Shown: one piece after another, positions 55,150 to 64,000 of the stretch
How positions within the stretch are numbered: the first letter of the stretch is position 1
Layout of the letters: each line of letters opens with the position of its first letter
Assembly: GCA_014529385.2 (NCBI GenBank)
Contig: CM043953.1
Coordinates: 67,454,372-67,518,371, forward strand
DNA: 64,000 nucleotides
Direction of reading: 5' to 3'
Source: Adiantum capillus-veneris
Taxonomy: Eukaryota; Streptophyta; Polypodiopsida; Polypodiales; Pteridaceae
Translations under genes and position numbers: made by a program
Notes under the pieces: generated by a model
Database searches by the model: none
What the model was told of the DNA's origin: nothing
The model's input: the letters and a program-made list of their open reading frames with translations, nothing else

Positions 55150-56358
55150 CTTAGAAGACAAGCTGAAGCGTGAGATTGAGCAGTTTGGTAATCCTCCTCA
55201 GTTTCCCGTTGATCAAGAAACTACAGATTTAGCAGATCAATAGCCAAATGTAGCATGGCCCCCAGAAGTAGCAAAGGAAGCCTCGCACATAGAAGCTGAG
55301 GCGGCGAATACTCATGTTGGTAATTATTTTCCCAGGTCAAGTAAGAGAAAGAGTACAAAAGCCAAAAATCTAAAGCAGAGGCAAAATCTGGTGGTGAGGC
55401 CTATCAAATGGCAACCCTCTTCATTTCACAAATCTTCAAGTACCATGGCTTGCCAATGTCCATAGTGTGGGATAGAGATCCTAGAATGACTAGTAATTTC
55501 TGGAAGGGTCTCTTTGAGAATTTAGGGACAATGCTAAACTTATCTTCGTCCTATCACCCACAAACGGATGGCCAAAGTGAAATAGCCAACCTAACAATTC
55601 TTGATCTACTAAAAGCCTATGTAACGGAAGTAGATCAAAGATCCCAATGGGAGAAGTACTTACCCTTAGTGGAGTATGCTTACAACAACACTGTACATAC
55701 TTCCACGGGAAAAGCACCTTTCCAGGAAATTGAGGGAAGATATAAAAGTCCCCTGCTACTTAAGGTACACGTGAAGATCTTTGTTGCAGATTAGTATAGC
55801 CAAGACCTACAAGAATCTTTCCAAAAGATTAAGGATGCTATCTCTATGTCACGGCAAAGGCAAAAGGTTGTTGCTGCCAATTACAAAAGAGCCCAAGCCT
55901 TTAAAGAAAATGATTGGGTCTTACCCAAGATTTCCAAGGCTTGATTAAGGCACACGATGGGCAAGAATCCTACGGGACACCAAAAGTACTATGCTAAGTT
56001 AGTGAAAAGGTACTATGGTCCCTTCCAGATTCTTAGGCCAATCAATGAGATGATCTATCAACTCAAGTTTCCCAGCCATTAGCTCATATACAATGCTTTC
56101 AATGTGAGCCTACTAAATCCTTACAAAGGAGAGCCACCTCAAGAACCAACTATTGAAGATCCACCGGAGATCGAGGACCAAGAAGAGGTGTTGCAGCCCA
56201 AGTCCATTCTTTGATGTGAAGACAAGGTGCTAATAGGCGGTAAGACTATTCGATGATATCTTATTAAGTTTAAGAATTATCCTTTTGAAGATGCTAGATG
56301 GATGCAAGGCATACAATTAAAGGATAACTTAAACCTTGTCAATGCTTCCCTAGAGTAA
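55150..56358 (+). pseudogene. Chromovirus (Ty3/gypsy) integrase and chromodomain remnant
   Basis: The segment 55408-55794 is integrase core: FKYHGLPMSIVWDRDP with the second catalytic Asp, then SSSYHPQTDGQSE with the catalytic Glu. After a stop, the tail reads RQRQKVVAANYKRAQAFKEND, KRYYGPFQILRPI and FNVSLLNPYKG. A chromodomain follows at about 56200-56310 (GGKTIRRYLIKFKNYPFEDARWMQ), which directs integration to marked chromatin. Four or more stops are present. Upstream (55150-55400) a different, Lys-rich frame (KLKREIEQFGNPPQFP) may be the end of gag, joined to integrase by an internal deletion. Confidence 0.8.
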
Positions 56359-56699
56359 GCAAATGTACAAATGTTATAAATGAAAAACGTTTTTGTGTTA
56401 TAAAACTCTCTTTTTATTTATTGTACACAAAAATGTAGTATGCATGCTTGATCAAGTTTGCGGAGACCATGTATCCCAAACACCAAGTAGAGCATGTCAC
56501 TCTACTATGGAAGATTGATAGGACTAATCTGCAGACATGCTTGCGGCAGCTTAGGCTCTCAAGCACCAAATGGACTAGTCATCCATTCTGGAGTGATGTC
56601 CTAGGGTAACATAGGGATCCTCTACCCGCTAGGAAAAGGACTAATGAATATGCTTTATCTTCTCTACCTCATAGTCGAGGATTTCAACAGAGAGGTAAA

Positions 56700-56802
56700 G
56701 TCATAATAACTAATATCTAATTCTCCTAAATGATTTTCTCACGAGTCATAGGAACTAATATATAGTTCTCCTAAATGATTTTCTCATGTTAAACTGATCA
56801 TT
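56700..56802. repeat. ~50 bp tandem duplication
   Basis: AACTAATATMTARTTCTCCTAAATGATTTTCTCA occurs at about 56708 and 56756. It lies in the untranslated 3' part of the chromovirus remnant. Confidence 0.85.
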
Positions 56803-56911
56803 TAATATGGGGAAGTGCCAGGAGAGAAAAAGCTAGAATATTGGTTAAGCCGGCAAACTGGCCACAATAGGGATCCAAAGGAGGGAAAATAGGGATCCAA
56901 AAGGGGGGCCA

Positions 56912-58019
56912 TCTGTAAAAGACCAATGTGGAACAATGGGCTTAGAAGACCCTAAGGTTCATCCCATTAAGACTTCCAAAATGCTAAGGTTCCAAAATTC
57001 AAAGGTTGTGTCCAAAGGTCAAAAGCCTAGGAAAATTGGATGCTTTTTGTGTGCTCAAAAAGTCTTCATTCATCCATACATAGGAGGGGCCAAGCCCTAG
57101 AAGTAGGAGATGAGAGAGAAACACACACACTCACACAAGCTCCCTTTACACAAAGGGAATGAGGGACACATGTCAGCTCCCTAGGCCAGATGCCCACAAG
57201 GTGTACTCAAATCCTATTGGATGGTCTTGGAGGAGGACCAATGTGAATTAGGCTAGAGTAAATCTAGTTTAATTAGTTTAAAAAAACTTAATAGAAGAAC
57301 CAATAAGAATTAAGATCTCTAGAAGACTATTGGACTAACTCCCAAGGGGTCCAATGAGCATTCAACAGCCCAATGGCTTGCCTGATTCCTATTGCCCAGG
57401 AGATAAAGGAGTCCAATGAGAGTTTAATTGCATCAATTAATTACCTAAAGCTATCAAAAAAGAGGAAAGGGGGACACATGTCAGAAGGCTATCACTTATG
57501 CTGCTTAAATTTTATTGGCTAAGCCTGACATGGGTCAGTAGGGTAGGAGCATGAGCAAATAGCAAGAGGGGTCGACCAAGAGAGAGAGGGGCCTGATTTT
57601 TCAAAGGCATTATTGCACACACACACACACACACACACACACAATAGTACATGTGTGGAGTAAGAAGACTCTCTCTCTCCTTCTCAAGCTTTAATGAAAA
57701 GCTTATCACCTACTCCAAGCTTGTGAGAAGGGAGGCCTACACAAACAACTCCTAGCTTTGTGATACAAATCCAACCAAGATCCAAGCTTCAATGCATGCT
57801 CATCTCCTCTACCATTGTCGGGGGATTTGTGTTCGAAAGGTAAGCCGGGAAGGCACGGGGCCTCTGGCTGTGAGAGGTGTGTGGAAGACAGTTGCAGCAG
57901 ACACAATGAATGTAGAAAAAGCTTGAAATTAACAGCTTGAACAAGATCCTGAAGCTTGATTATCATTAACAGTACCACTGCTTTAATTAAATGTTAATTG
58001 AGGAGTTTGAGCTCTACAC
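56912..58019 (+). repeat. Probable 3' LTR of the chromovirus remnant
   Basis: A purine run (AAAAGGGGGGCCATC) is followed at 56912 by TGTAAAAGACCAATG, a fitting LTR start downstream of integrase. The region includes a (CA)n run at 57617-57642. The right end is uncertain (a CTACACA at about 58019 is a candidate). No 5' partner LTR is in the window. Confidence 0.4.
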
Positions 58020-58216
58020 ATCCATTTAACCTGCCTTAATTCATATTATAATAGAGAAAATAACACTTCAACTATCTCGATGATGATAGTGTTGAGATCG
58101 ATGATGATGATGTTGTTATGATTTCCCCTTTACCTTAATTGGCCTACCAATCTTGCCTTGATAGTAATCCTCTCCTTCGTTCTTCTCGTGCTACTTCAAG
58201 AGAGAGAGAGAGATGG

Positions 58217-58345
58217 TAGGATTAGAGTGGGCTATGGTGGCTTTGATTAGATTTGATATGGAAGCTTGGATTAGAGTGGGCTAGGGAAGCTTGGATTAGA
58301 GTGGCTATGTAAGCTTGGCTTAGGATTAGAGTGCTCAAAGCTTAT
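58217..58345. repeat. ~28 bp tandem repeat (GAAGCTTGGATTAGAGTGG)
   Basis: About four imperfect units with the core AGCTTGGATTAGAGTGG. Confidence 0.8.
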
Positions 58346-59065
58346 GGCTTCCTACCCGCTAATACATTAGCGTATGAAAACTTGAATATCTCCTAATCGG
58401 TGCAGAATTAGCCTCTATGCGTGAGACGCAAAAATGTTTAAAACACCCTTTTCAGAAACCTGTTTCACAAACATTTTCTAGAATAGGACTTTTTCGATCT
58501 CCCTCATGCAGATATATGAAGTCTCTCATGCACTTTCCTTTTTACCACTGACCACATGTCTTCCTCTACCCAAGTTGCCTTATATGTCCTAAGAGCCCTT
58601 TCACATGTAAAACCTTTTCTTCAAGCATAAAATCTCTAGGCTTAGGCCTTCATAACCACACAAAGCATACACTTTCTGGATCTCCTTGCTTGTTTTTGAG
58701 CGCTGGTCACTGTTCAATAAATGTGTGAGCTTCAAATAGACTTTTTCTGCTTCTCTCTACTCTTTTTTCCATCGTCAAAGCGGAGCGGCATGACACCATG
58801 CTAATTACTAAGCTAAGCTATGCTAATATGAGTGATTATGTGAGGAAATGTACACCTTTCTCGTAAGACTACTTCTTCTTCCTCTCAATCTACTCTCATA
58901 CCCCGCTAGCTCTCAACGTCTTCGAAGGTGTGTGAGGTCTTGGGTCTGAGACCGTGAGGGAATTGATGTTGTGTTTTACAAGTGTTTTGTGTATTAGTGC
59001 ATGAAGTTTCTATCTTCATTGCACTAGCTAGTATTGAAGGAACACAAAGAATTGTATTGAAAAAT

Positions 59066-59227
59066 GTCTCTTTTGATGGGAGAAACCATATTACAAAGCC
59101 TTTTGGAGGGGGGACCGGCTCCATGAAAATAAGGTCCTCAACTATTGTCTCTCTTGATGGGAGAAACCATAATACAAAGCCTTTTGGAGGGGGGACCGGC
59201 TCCATGCAAATCCGGTCCTCAACTGTT
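59066..59227. repeat. 81 bp tandem duplication, in frame on both strands
   Basis: The unit GTCTCTYTTGATGGGAGAAACC... through GGAGGGGGGACCGGCTCCATG to CCTCAACTRTT occurs twice with few differences. Because 81 is divisible by three, the frames at 58982-59281 (plus) and 59268-58906 (minus) both stay open. Neither resembles a known protein; on the minus strand the unit encodes MEPVPPPKGFV.WFLPS. Confidence 0.9.
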
Positions 59228-59299
59228 GTCAATAGCTTAATTTCTCTCTCTTTTGAAGTATTGTTCATTCTATCTAACTAGGTGTTATACTTGTTGTTG

Positions 59300-60950
59300 C
59301 TCTCTCCACCCAAGCACTCTTGTTATTCTCATTAGGAATCTATTCTAATGAAATGCTCTATGTTTATGCTATTTTCCACTACGCACAAGTTACTAAGCCA
59401 TTAAATGTTACAACAACGTTGCTTTGGCAATTCTTGTGGTTGTTGTTGTTGGGAATGGGCAACACGACAATGCCCGTTAGCATTCTATCAAAAGGTGATG
59501 GTTGGAGAGTGATACTACCCCTAGGGCATTTTTCATATCGAGGGTGCCCGTGAGCCTTGTTGGAAATCAAGCTAGATGAGCCTTAAAATTTTAATGTAGC
59601 TTCATTATTTTTCAAAAAATCCTTGTAATTACTTGACAGTCTTTGATTGTAGACGGATAGGACAATCTTTGAAAAGCTGATTTGTAAAGTCTAAAATGGA
59701 CTTTGAGTCTTGTAAAGTCAGTCACTAGCCAATAGAGCCCTAGTATGTATAAAGTCCATGTTGTAAAGTGGTAAAAGAAAACCCTTACCATTATCAAGTT
59801 TTGGAGTTTTGAAGCATATGACTGAGAGTGGATATTCTCATGCATCTTGTAATCCTCATATATTGAGCTCTAGTAATCACATTTTTATTTTGAAACTTGC
59901 ATTGTGCTCCTTGTCAACTGCTTTTTCATTCAATTATATTCATTGCTGACTCTGCTATGATTTGTGACTACACGTTAGTAAGCTAAATGTGTTTTTTTGA
60001 GTGCGTTAATGATGACTATTTTTGACATTCCAACCGTAGATGAGTGTTTAGGACTAGGCCCTAGGGCACCCTTCTTGGTATGCTCTGTTGCAAATTTCAT
60101 GACCTTGTTCATGATGGATCGTCATTTTGGTACCTCCTCAGATTGCAACCAGACTTGGTAGGTTTGTGCCCCTAAGTGTCTTGGACCACCTCCTAAAGTT
60201 TTGTAGCATTGGGACTTTGTTTGAGGGCCAAAATGGGTTGATGACTGAGTGCAGTGACATAGGACATAGGCAGGTTTCCAGATCCGAGAGTGATAGATTT
60301 GCATGTGCTAGAGATATTTTCATTCTGTAGGTTCTGAGGTTGACACCCTGAAAGAGTCTATGTGCCCCATCTGAGTCGCTTCCCTAAGTATTGACATTAT
60401 GTTAGTTCTCGAAATCTATTCTATAGACTTTTGTTATGGCGACTCGCCAACATTACCGTTGTTTTGACAGGGGTAGCGATCCTTAGGTGGTGAGTGACCT
60501 AGTTGTATCTTTTTACTTATAGAATTTGATTCTGATTTCCACTTAAATAAATGGAAAGCACTGGCAGGCAAAATTAGTGTGCAACTGCACATATCTGGGG
60601 AGGAAAAGAGGTTGACGATCTGCACAACCATATTGGGGATAGTGAGCAACGAAGGGGGTTTGAAAGAGTGCCATCTACAAAGGATCCACGATGTGCAGGT
60701 AATCATAGGAGGGTAGCGTAAACAATATCCGACACACGAACAGTGTGGCAAAGGCGTAGATAAGGAAGGAGATCGATGATTGAGGTGGCTAGTCATCCAA
60801 GAGAGAGGGGTCCATCAAGAGCAAAAATCCCATTTTGACAATGAGGGGACTTTTAGACATGGGGTTTAGTGCTTGGTAGAGGCTGGAAGTTGAGGACTAT
60901 CAAAGGCCTTATTTTGGTTTTTGAGAACACAAACTCTGAAATCTTAGAAA
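59300..60950. other. Intergenic, nothing recognised
   Basis: Mixed sequence with short frames only. Phrases such as CAAATTTCATGACC (60093) resemble the satellite to the right. Confidence 0.5.
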
Positions 60951-62110
60951 TTTGATGGTTGGAGCACAAAAGAAAATTGAAACCCACAAAATAATTGAAA
61001 AAAGGGGTTATACAAGCTATAGAGAGATGATCTGGAAAGCTTCATGCCAAAAAGTGCAGAAACATGGATCGCAAGACAAATTGAGCAATAATTAATACCA
61101 AAGGGTTCTGTTGGATTCCAAATCTCCAGATACACACTTTTGGTGTAAAATTGACACAAAAAACTCACCCAAATCAAGAAATTGGGCAAATACACAAAAA
61201 ACATTGGAAATAAACAAAAATTGGGCCTTTTTGACTTTCTGGAGTCCAAACTCAAAAATAATTGAAAATCTAATCTCTATAGGGTCCAGGCATACAACAG
61301 ACCAAATTTCATGACCATATCAAGTAGAACATGGATCTTGTTCCATGGCCCCAAAAGCATCAGAGGCTGAGATTGGGGTAATGAGTAGCTATCAACATTT
61401 GGAACAGCTTTTGTGAAGGTCATCATAGCAAAACAACAACAAAAAGTTGATGAAAACACCAAAATACAATCTGCAAGTCAAAAACCGCAAGCAGCCATAA
61501 AAATTGTACTTCTTGCAAGGTGAAAGGTATTCAAATCCTAAAATAAGTGGATAGGAAAACTTCATAGACTTCAAGTAACCATCTTAAGTACCAAGTTTGG
61601 GGTTTGAACATGGTGGAACATGGGTCGTGATCCATGGCCCCCTGCTAGATTTTGGAAGTGACCTTACAAACTTGTAGCAGAGACCAACACCAACAACTTA
61701 TCCTAAAATAGGGATACCAAAAAAATGCAAGAAGAGGCTCAAATAAGGCAGAGACAATTGAGACCAAAATCGTAAAACAGACTGACAAAGTGACTGTTGG
61801 GATCCCTAAGGGGAATCAAACCACATAAAAATCACTTAACAGCTATAAAGAGGTTGTGAGAGACCTATGTGCCAAGTTTCAGGTGATTCTGACTCCGGGG
61901 TACATGGATTGCAATCCATGACCCCATGTCAGAGAAATTGCCTACATTGATATGAAAGTTAGCACTAGCTTTTGAGAGCATAGTGGTGTTTGCAAAATTC
62001 TATTTGGAGTTGTAATGTCCATATTACAAGCAAAATAGGAGTTTGTGTCAAAAAGATTGACAAAATTTTGTTTCCAGTAGATTTTGACTATCCCAACTGT
62101 TGTAAAGCTA
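60950..62110. repeat. Diverged ~285 bp satellite, about four units
   Basis: Each unit contains (G)AACATGG(A/G)TC..GATCCATGGCCCC, at about 61069, 61330, 61618 and 61903, spaced 261, 288 and 285 bases. Before it comes CCAARTTTCAKG or similar, and after it a phrase with ACAAC or CAAACTT. The last unit has the exact palindrome CATGGATTGCAATCCATG (61903-61920). Units are strongly diverged, so the array is old. Confidence 0.6.
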
Positions 62111-62735
62111 TAGCCACCAAGTGAATTTTGTACAGGTTTTGTGGACCAAAGTTGCAATAAGTTGTGTTTGGTCGGGGGACTGAACGCACCATAAAAGGTA
62201 ACATGTCAGGGTTTTGCAAGCTTTGATTTCTTGATATATTTGCAGCCAGACAAACGTTATCAAAGTAGAAACGATAGAATTAGAGACCACTCAAGCCATA
62301 TTTAAACCAAAGGTAGTGTCAATCAAGGGAGCATACCTACATTAGAGCCGATCTTGGAGGAGAGTCTTTCTGATACATCCTCGGAGAGATCATATACCTA
62401 TATGACTGACAAATTGAAAAATGTGAGTTTCTAATCAGAGATTATCAAATAATTACAAGGCTTCTCGAAAAAACTATGAAGATACATTGAAATTTTGGGA
62501 CTCATGGGAGAAAGGGGTGATCAAAGGGCGCCCATTTGGATTGACTACCAAACAGGTGTCATTTGAAGAACAAAATTTCTTTGGAGACCAACAACACTTA
62601 CAAAAAGGGGGTTAGAAACTTGTAAATTGATCCAAACTTAATGAAACTTTTCAAGGGACCTATTCATACTCTATACAACTAGTGTATGTCTTGAAACATG
62701 GATAAAATACTCGTTTGAAACTATAAGAGGTTCTT

Positions 62736-62855
62736 CATATTAGCGACGCTAGCAGTGTGACACTCAAATGTTAAAATCCATGGCGTCGCTATGCTCGTCG
62801 CTATGACCATCGCTATGAAATAAATAGTATAGTGACGATCATAGCGATGCCGATA
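62736..62855. repeat. TAGCGACG-type subterminal repeats, right cluster
   Basis: TAGCGACGC, its complement GCGTCGCTA, CGTCGCTATG, CATCGCTATG and CATAGCGATG occur in both orientations. Around 62829 lies TATAGTG, whose complement is CACTATA. This may be the right end of a CACTA element with a TIR at about 62833. The motif matches that at 1-60. Confidence 0.5.
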
Positions 62856-62938
62856 GGGGTAGGAAAAAAACCGAGAGTGCCAAAAACTCAGATTTCAGAT
62901 TTGAGTTTTGGCGCTCTAGTGAAACAAGTAAATCCGTC

Positions 62939-62940
<2 letters not shown>

Positions 62941-63006
<66 letters not shown>
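62941..63006. repeat. (CT)n microsatellite
   Basis: About 31 CT units, followed by a C-run (63009-63026) and a (CA)n run (63040-63057). Confidence 0.95.
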
Positions 63007-63010
<4 letters not shown>

Positions 63011-63064
63011 CCCCCCCCCCCCCCCCGCACCCACCCACCCACACACACACACACACATTGTGTC

Positions 63065-63067
<3 letters not shown>

Positions 63068-63151
<84 letters not shown>
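63068..63151. repeat. (GA)n microsatellite
   Basis: About 42 GA units. It is the complement of the CT run 60 bases earlier, so a long hairpin could form. Confidence 0.95.
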
Positions 63152-63154
<3 letters not shown>

Positions 63155-63248
63155 TACACACATGCATAAACAAAAAACACATACACACATTTAATGTACA
63201 AAAACTTACACAGACATGCATAAACAAAGAATGCATACACACACATAT

Positions 63249-63249
<1 letters not shown>

Positions 63250-63302
<53 letters not shown>
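63250..63302. repeat. (GA)n microsatellite
   Basis: About 25 GA units with one CA interruption. A further GA-rich stretch reaches 63352. Confidence 0.95.
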
Positions 63303-63304
<2 letters not shown>

Positions 63305-63359
63305 GGGAGAAAACAAAGAGAAAGAGAAAGACGGAGAGAGAGAGAGAGAGAGATCAAAA

Positions 63360-63720
63360 AGTAGAGAAAATATGAAGTGAAATGTTATATTAAAGTTTAG
63401 GGTTAGATTAGATTTAAAATTACATTTAAGATTAGGCTAGATTACATTTAAGCTATATTTAAAATCTATGATAAATTTAAAATTATGTTAGACTTAAGAT
63501 TAGATTAACATTTAAATTAGACTTAAGATTAGGTTATATTATATTTAAGCTACATTACATTTAGGTTTAGGTTAGATTTAATATTAGATTATATTTAGGT
63601 TTATGTTGAGTTTAAGATTAGATTAGAGCTAGATTTATGTTAGATTTAAGATAAGGGCAAGATTTAAGATTAGATTAGATTTAGATTTAGGTTAGATTTT
63701 AGGACATGTCAATGAAGGGG
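63360..63720. repeat. Degenerate TTTAGGTTAGATTTAAGATTAGA repeats
   Basis: Imperfect 6-14 base units based on TTTAGGTT, TTAGATTTA and AAGATTAGA. It is the reverse complement of the blocks at 4435-4690 and 5098-5300. Telomere-like wording, but not a true telomere array. Confidence 0.75.
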
Positions 63721-64000
63721 GAGTTCCAGCTAAGCTCATGGCTTTGACCAAAGAGCAAACACTAGGTACACAAAAATATGTATATTTCCATCAGAATCTA
63801 ACACCTATTAACTCACCCACTAACCATGTTCAATTAGCTCAGAATCACCATATGTTCAATTAGGTTAGATTTAAGATTAGATTTTCGATTAAGTTTTTAT
63901 ATTAAAGTCTACCTTCGAGATTACGGAAAAAAATTAGAGTTAAGCCAATGGTCATCCCTCTCTTCCTCTCTATGGATGTGACCTTAAGTTGAGCTTTCAA

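Noticed and set aside
62832-63357. Open frames through CT/GA runs on both strands
   Set aside because: Composition artefacts of microsatellites, such as (SL)n and (RE)n.

Overview
The window reads as a gene-poor, heavily transposon-filled stretch of a land-plant nuclear genome, most likely a fern or another seed-free vascular plant. Introns with plant-type GT/AG borders, plant CACTA and Ty3/gypsy families, long CT/GA microsatellites, a decayed PPR array whose wording resembles fern PPR proteins, an HSPA12-like Hsp70 fragment and a Penelope-like reverse transcriptase all fit this. The species is inferred only. I see no intact host gene, no tRNA or rRNA gene and no CRISPR array.

Region 1 (1-8.1 kb): part of a CACTA (En/Spm) element with TAGCGACG subterminal repeats at the window start, a well-preserved three-exon second gene (Transposase_24-like) and a truncated TNP2 transposase. 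Beyond it lie degenerate CTAAACCTAAATCT repeats enclosing a dead heavy-metal-associated (HMA) gene fragment, then a 1 kb foldback. Region 2 (8131-14692): a decayed minus-strand Tat-like Ty3/gypsy element with both LTRs.

Region 3 (15194-36548): a second minus-strand Ty3/gypsy element whose 3' LTR is split by a complete 14.8 kb CACTA element (16106-30904, target duplication TCC). Inside the CACTA element are a decayed Transposase_24-like gene (minus), an HSPA12-like N-terminal fragment running into 0.8 kb of pyrimidine repeat, a Penelope-like element interrupted by a 1.3 kb TTAA-flanked inverted-repeat element, a further 1.5 kb of pyrimidine repeat, and a TNP2/DUF4218/DUF4216 transposase pseudogene (plus) interrupted by a 1.2 kb foldback. 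The nesting gives a relative chronology.

Region 4 (36.5-44.2 kb): intergenic sequence with microsatellites, an ORF1-like non-LTR fragment and a five-copy diverged repeat. Region 5 (44206-53063): a young complete LTR retrotransposon (LTRs nearly identical, target duplication CAAGT, tRNA-Asp-type primer site) that encodes only gag and protease in two long open frames separated by one in-frame TGA. It has no reverse transcriptase, RNase H or integrase. It sits inside an older minus-strand pseudogene that may be a FUSC-like membrane protein; reading across the empty site keeps the frame open.

Region 6 (53-64 kb): the upstream half of that pseudogene, a dead PPR array, a chromovirus remnant (integrase plus chromodomain, then an LTR), small tandem repeats, a diverged ~285 bp satellite, a second cluster of TAGCGACG motifs and large CT/GA microsatellites. 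The most unusual objects are the gag-protease-only retrotransposon, the Penelope-like element in its pyrimidine-repeat setting, the TTAA/CACTAG element and a perfect 68 bp palindrome.
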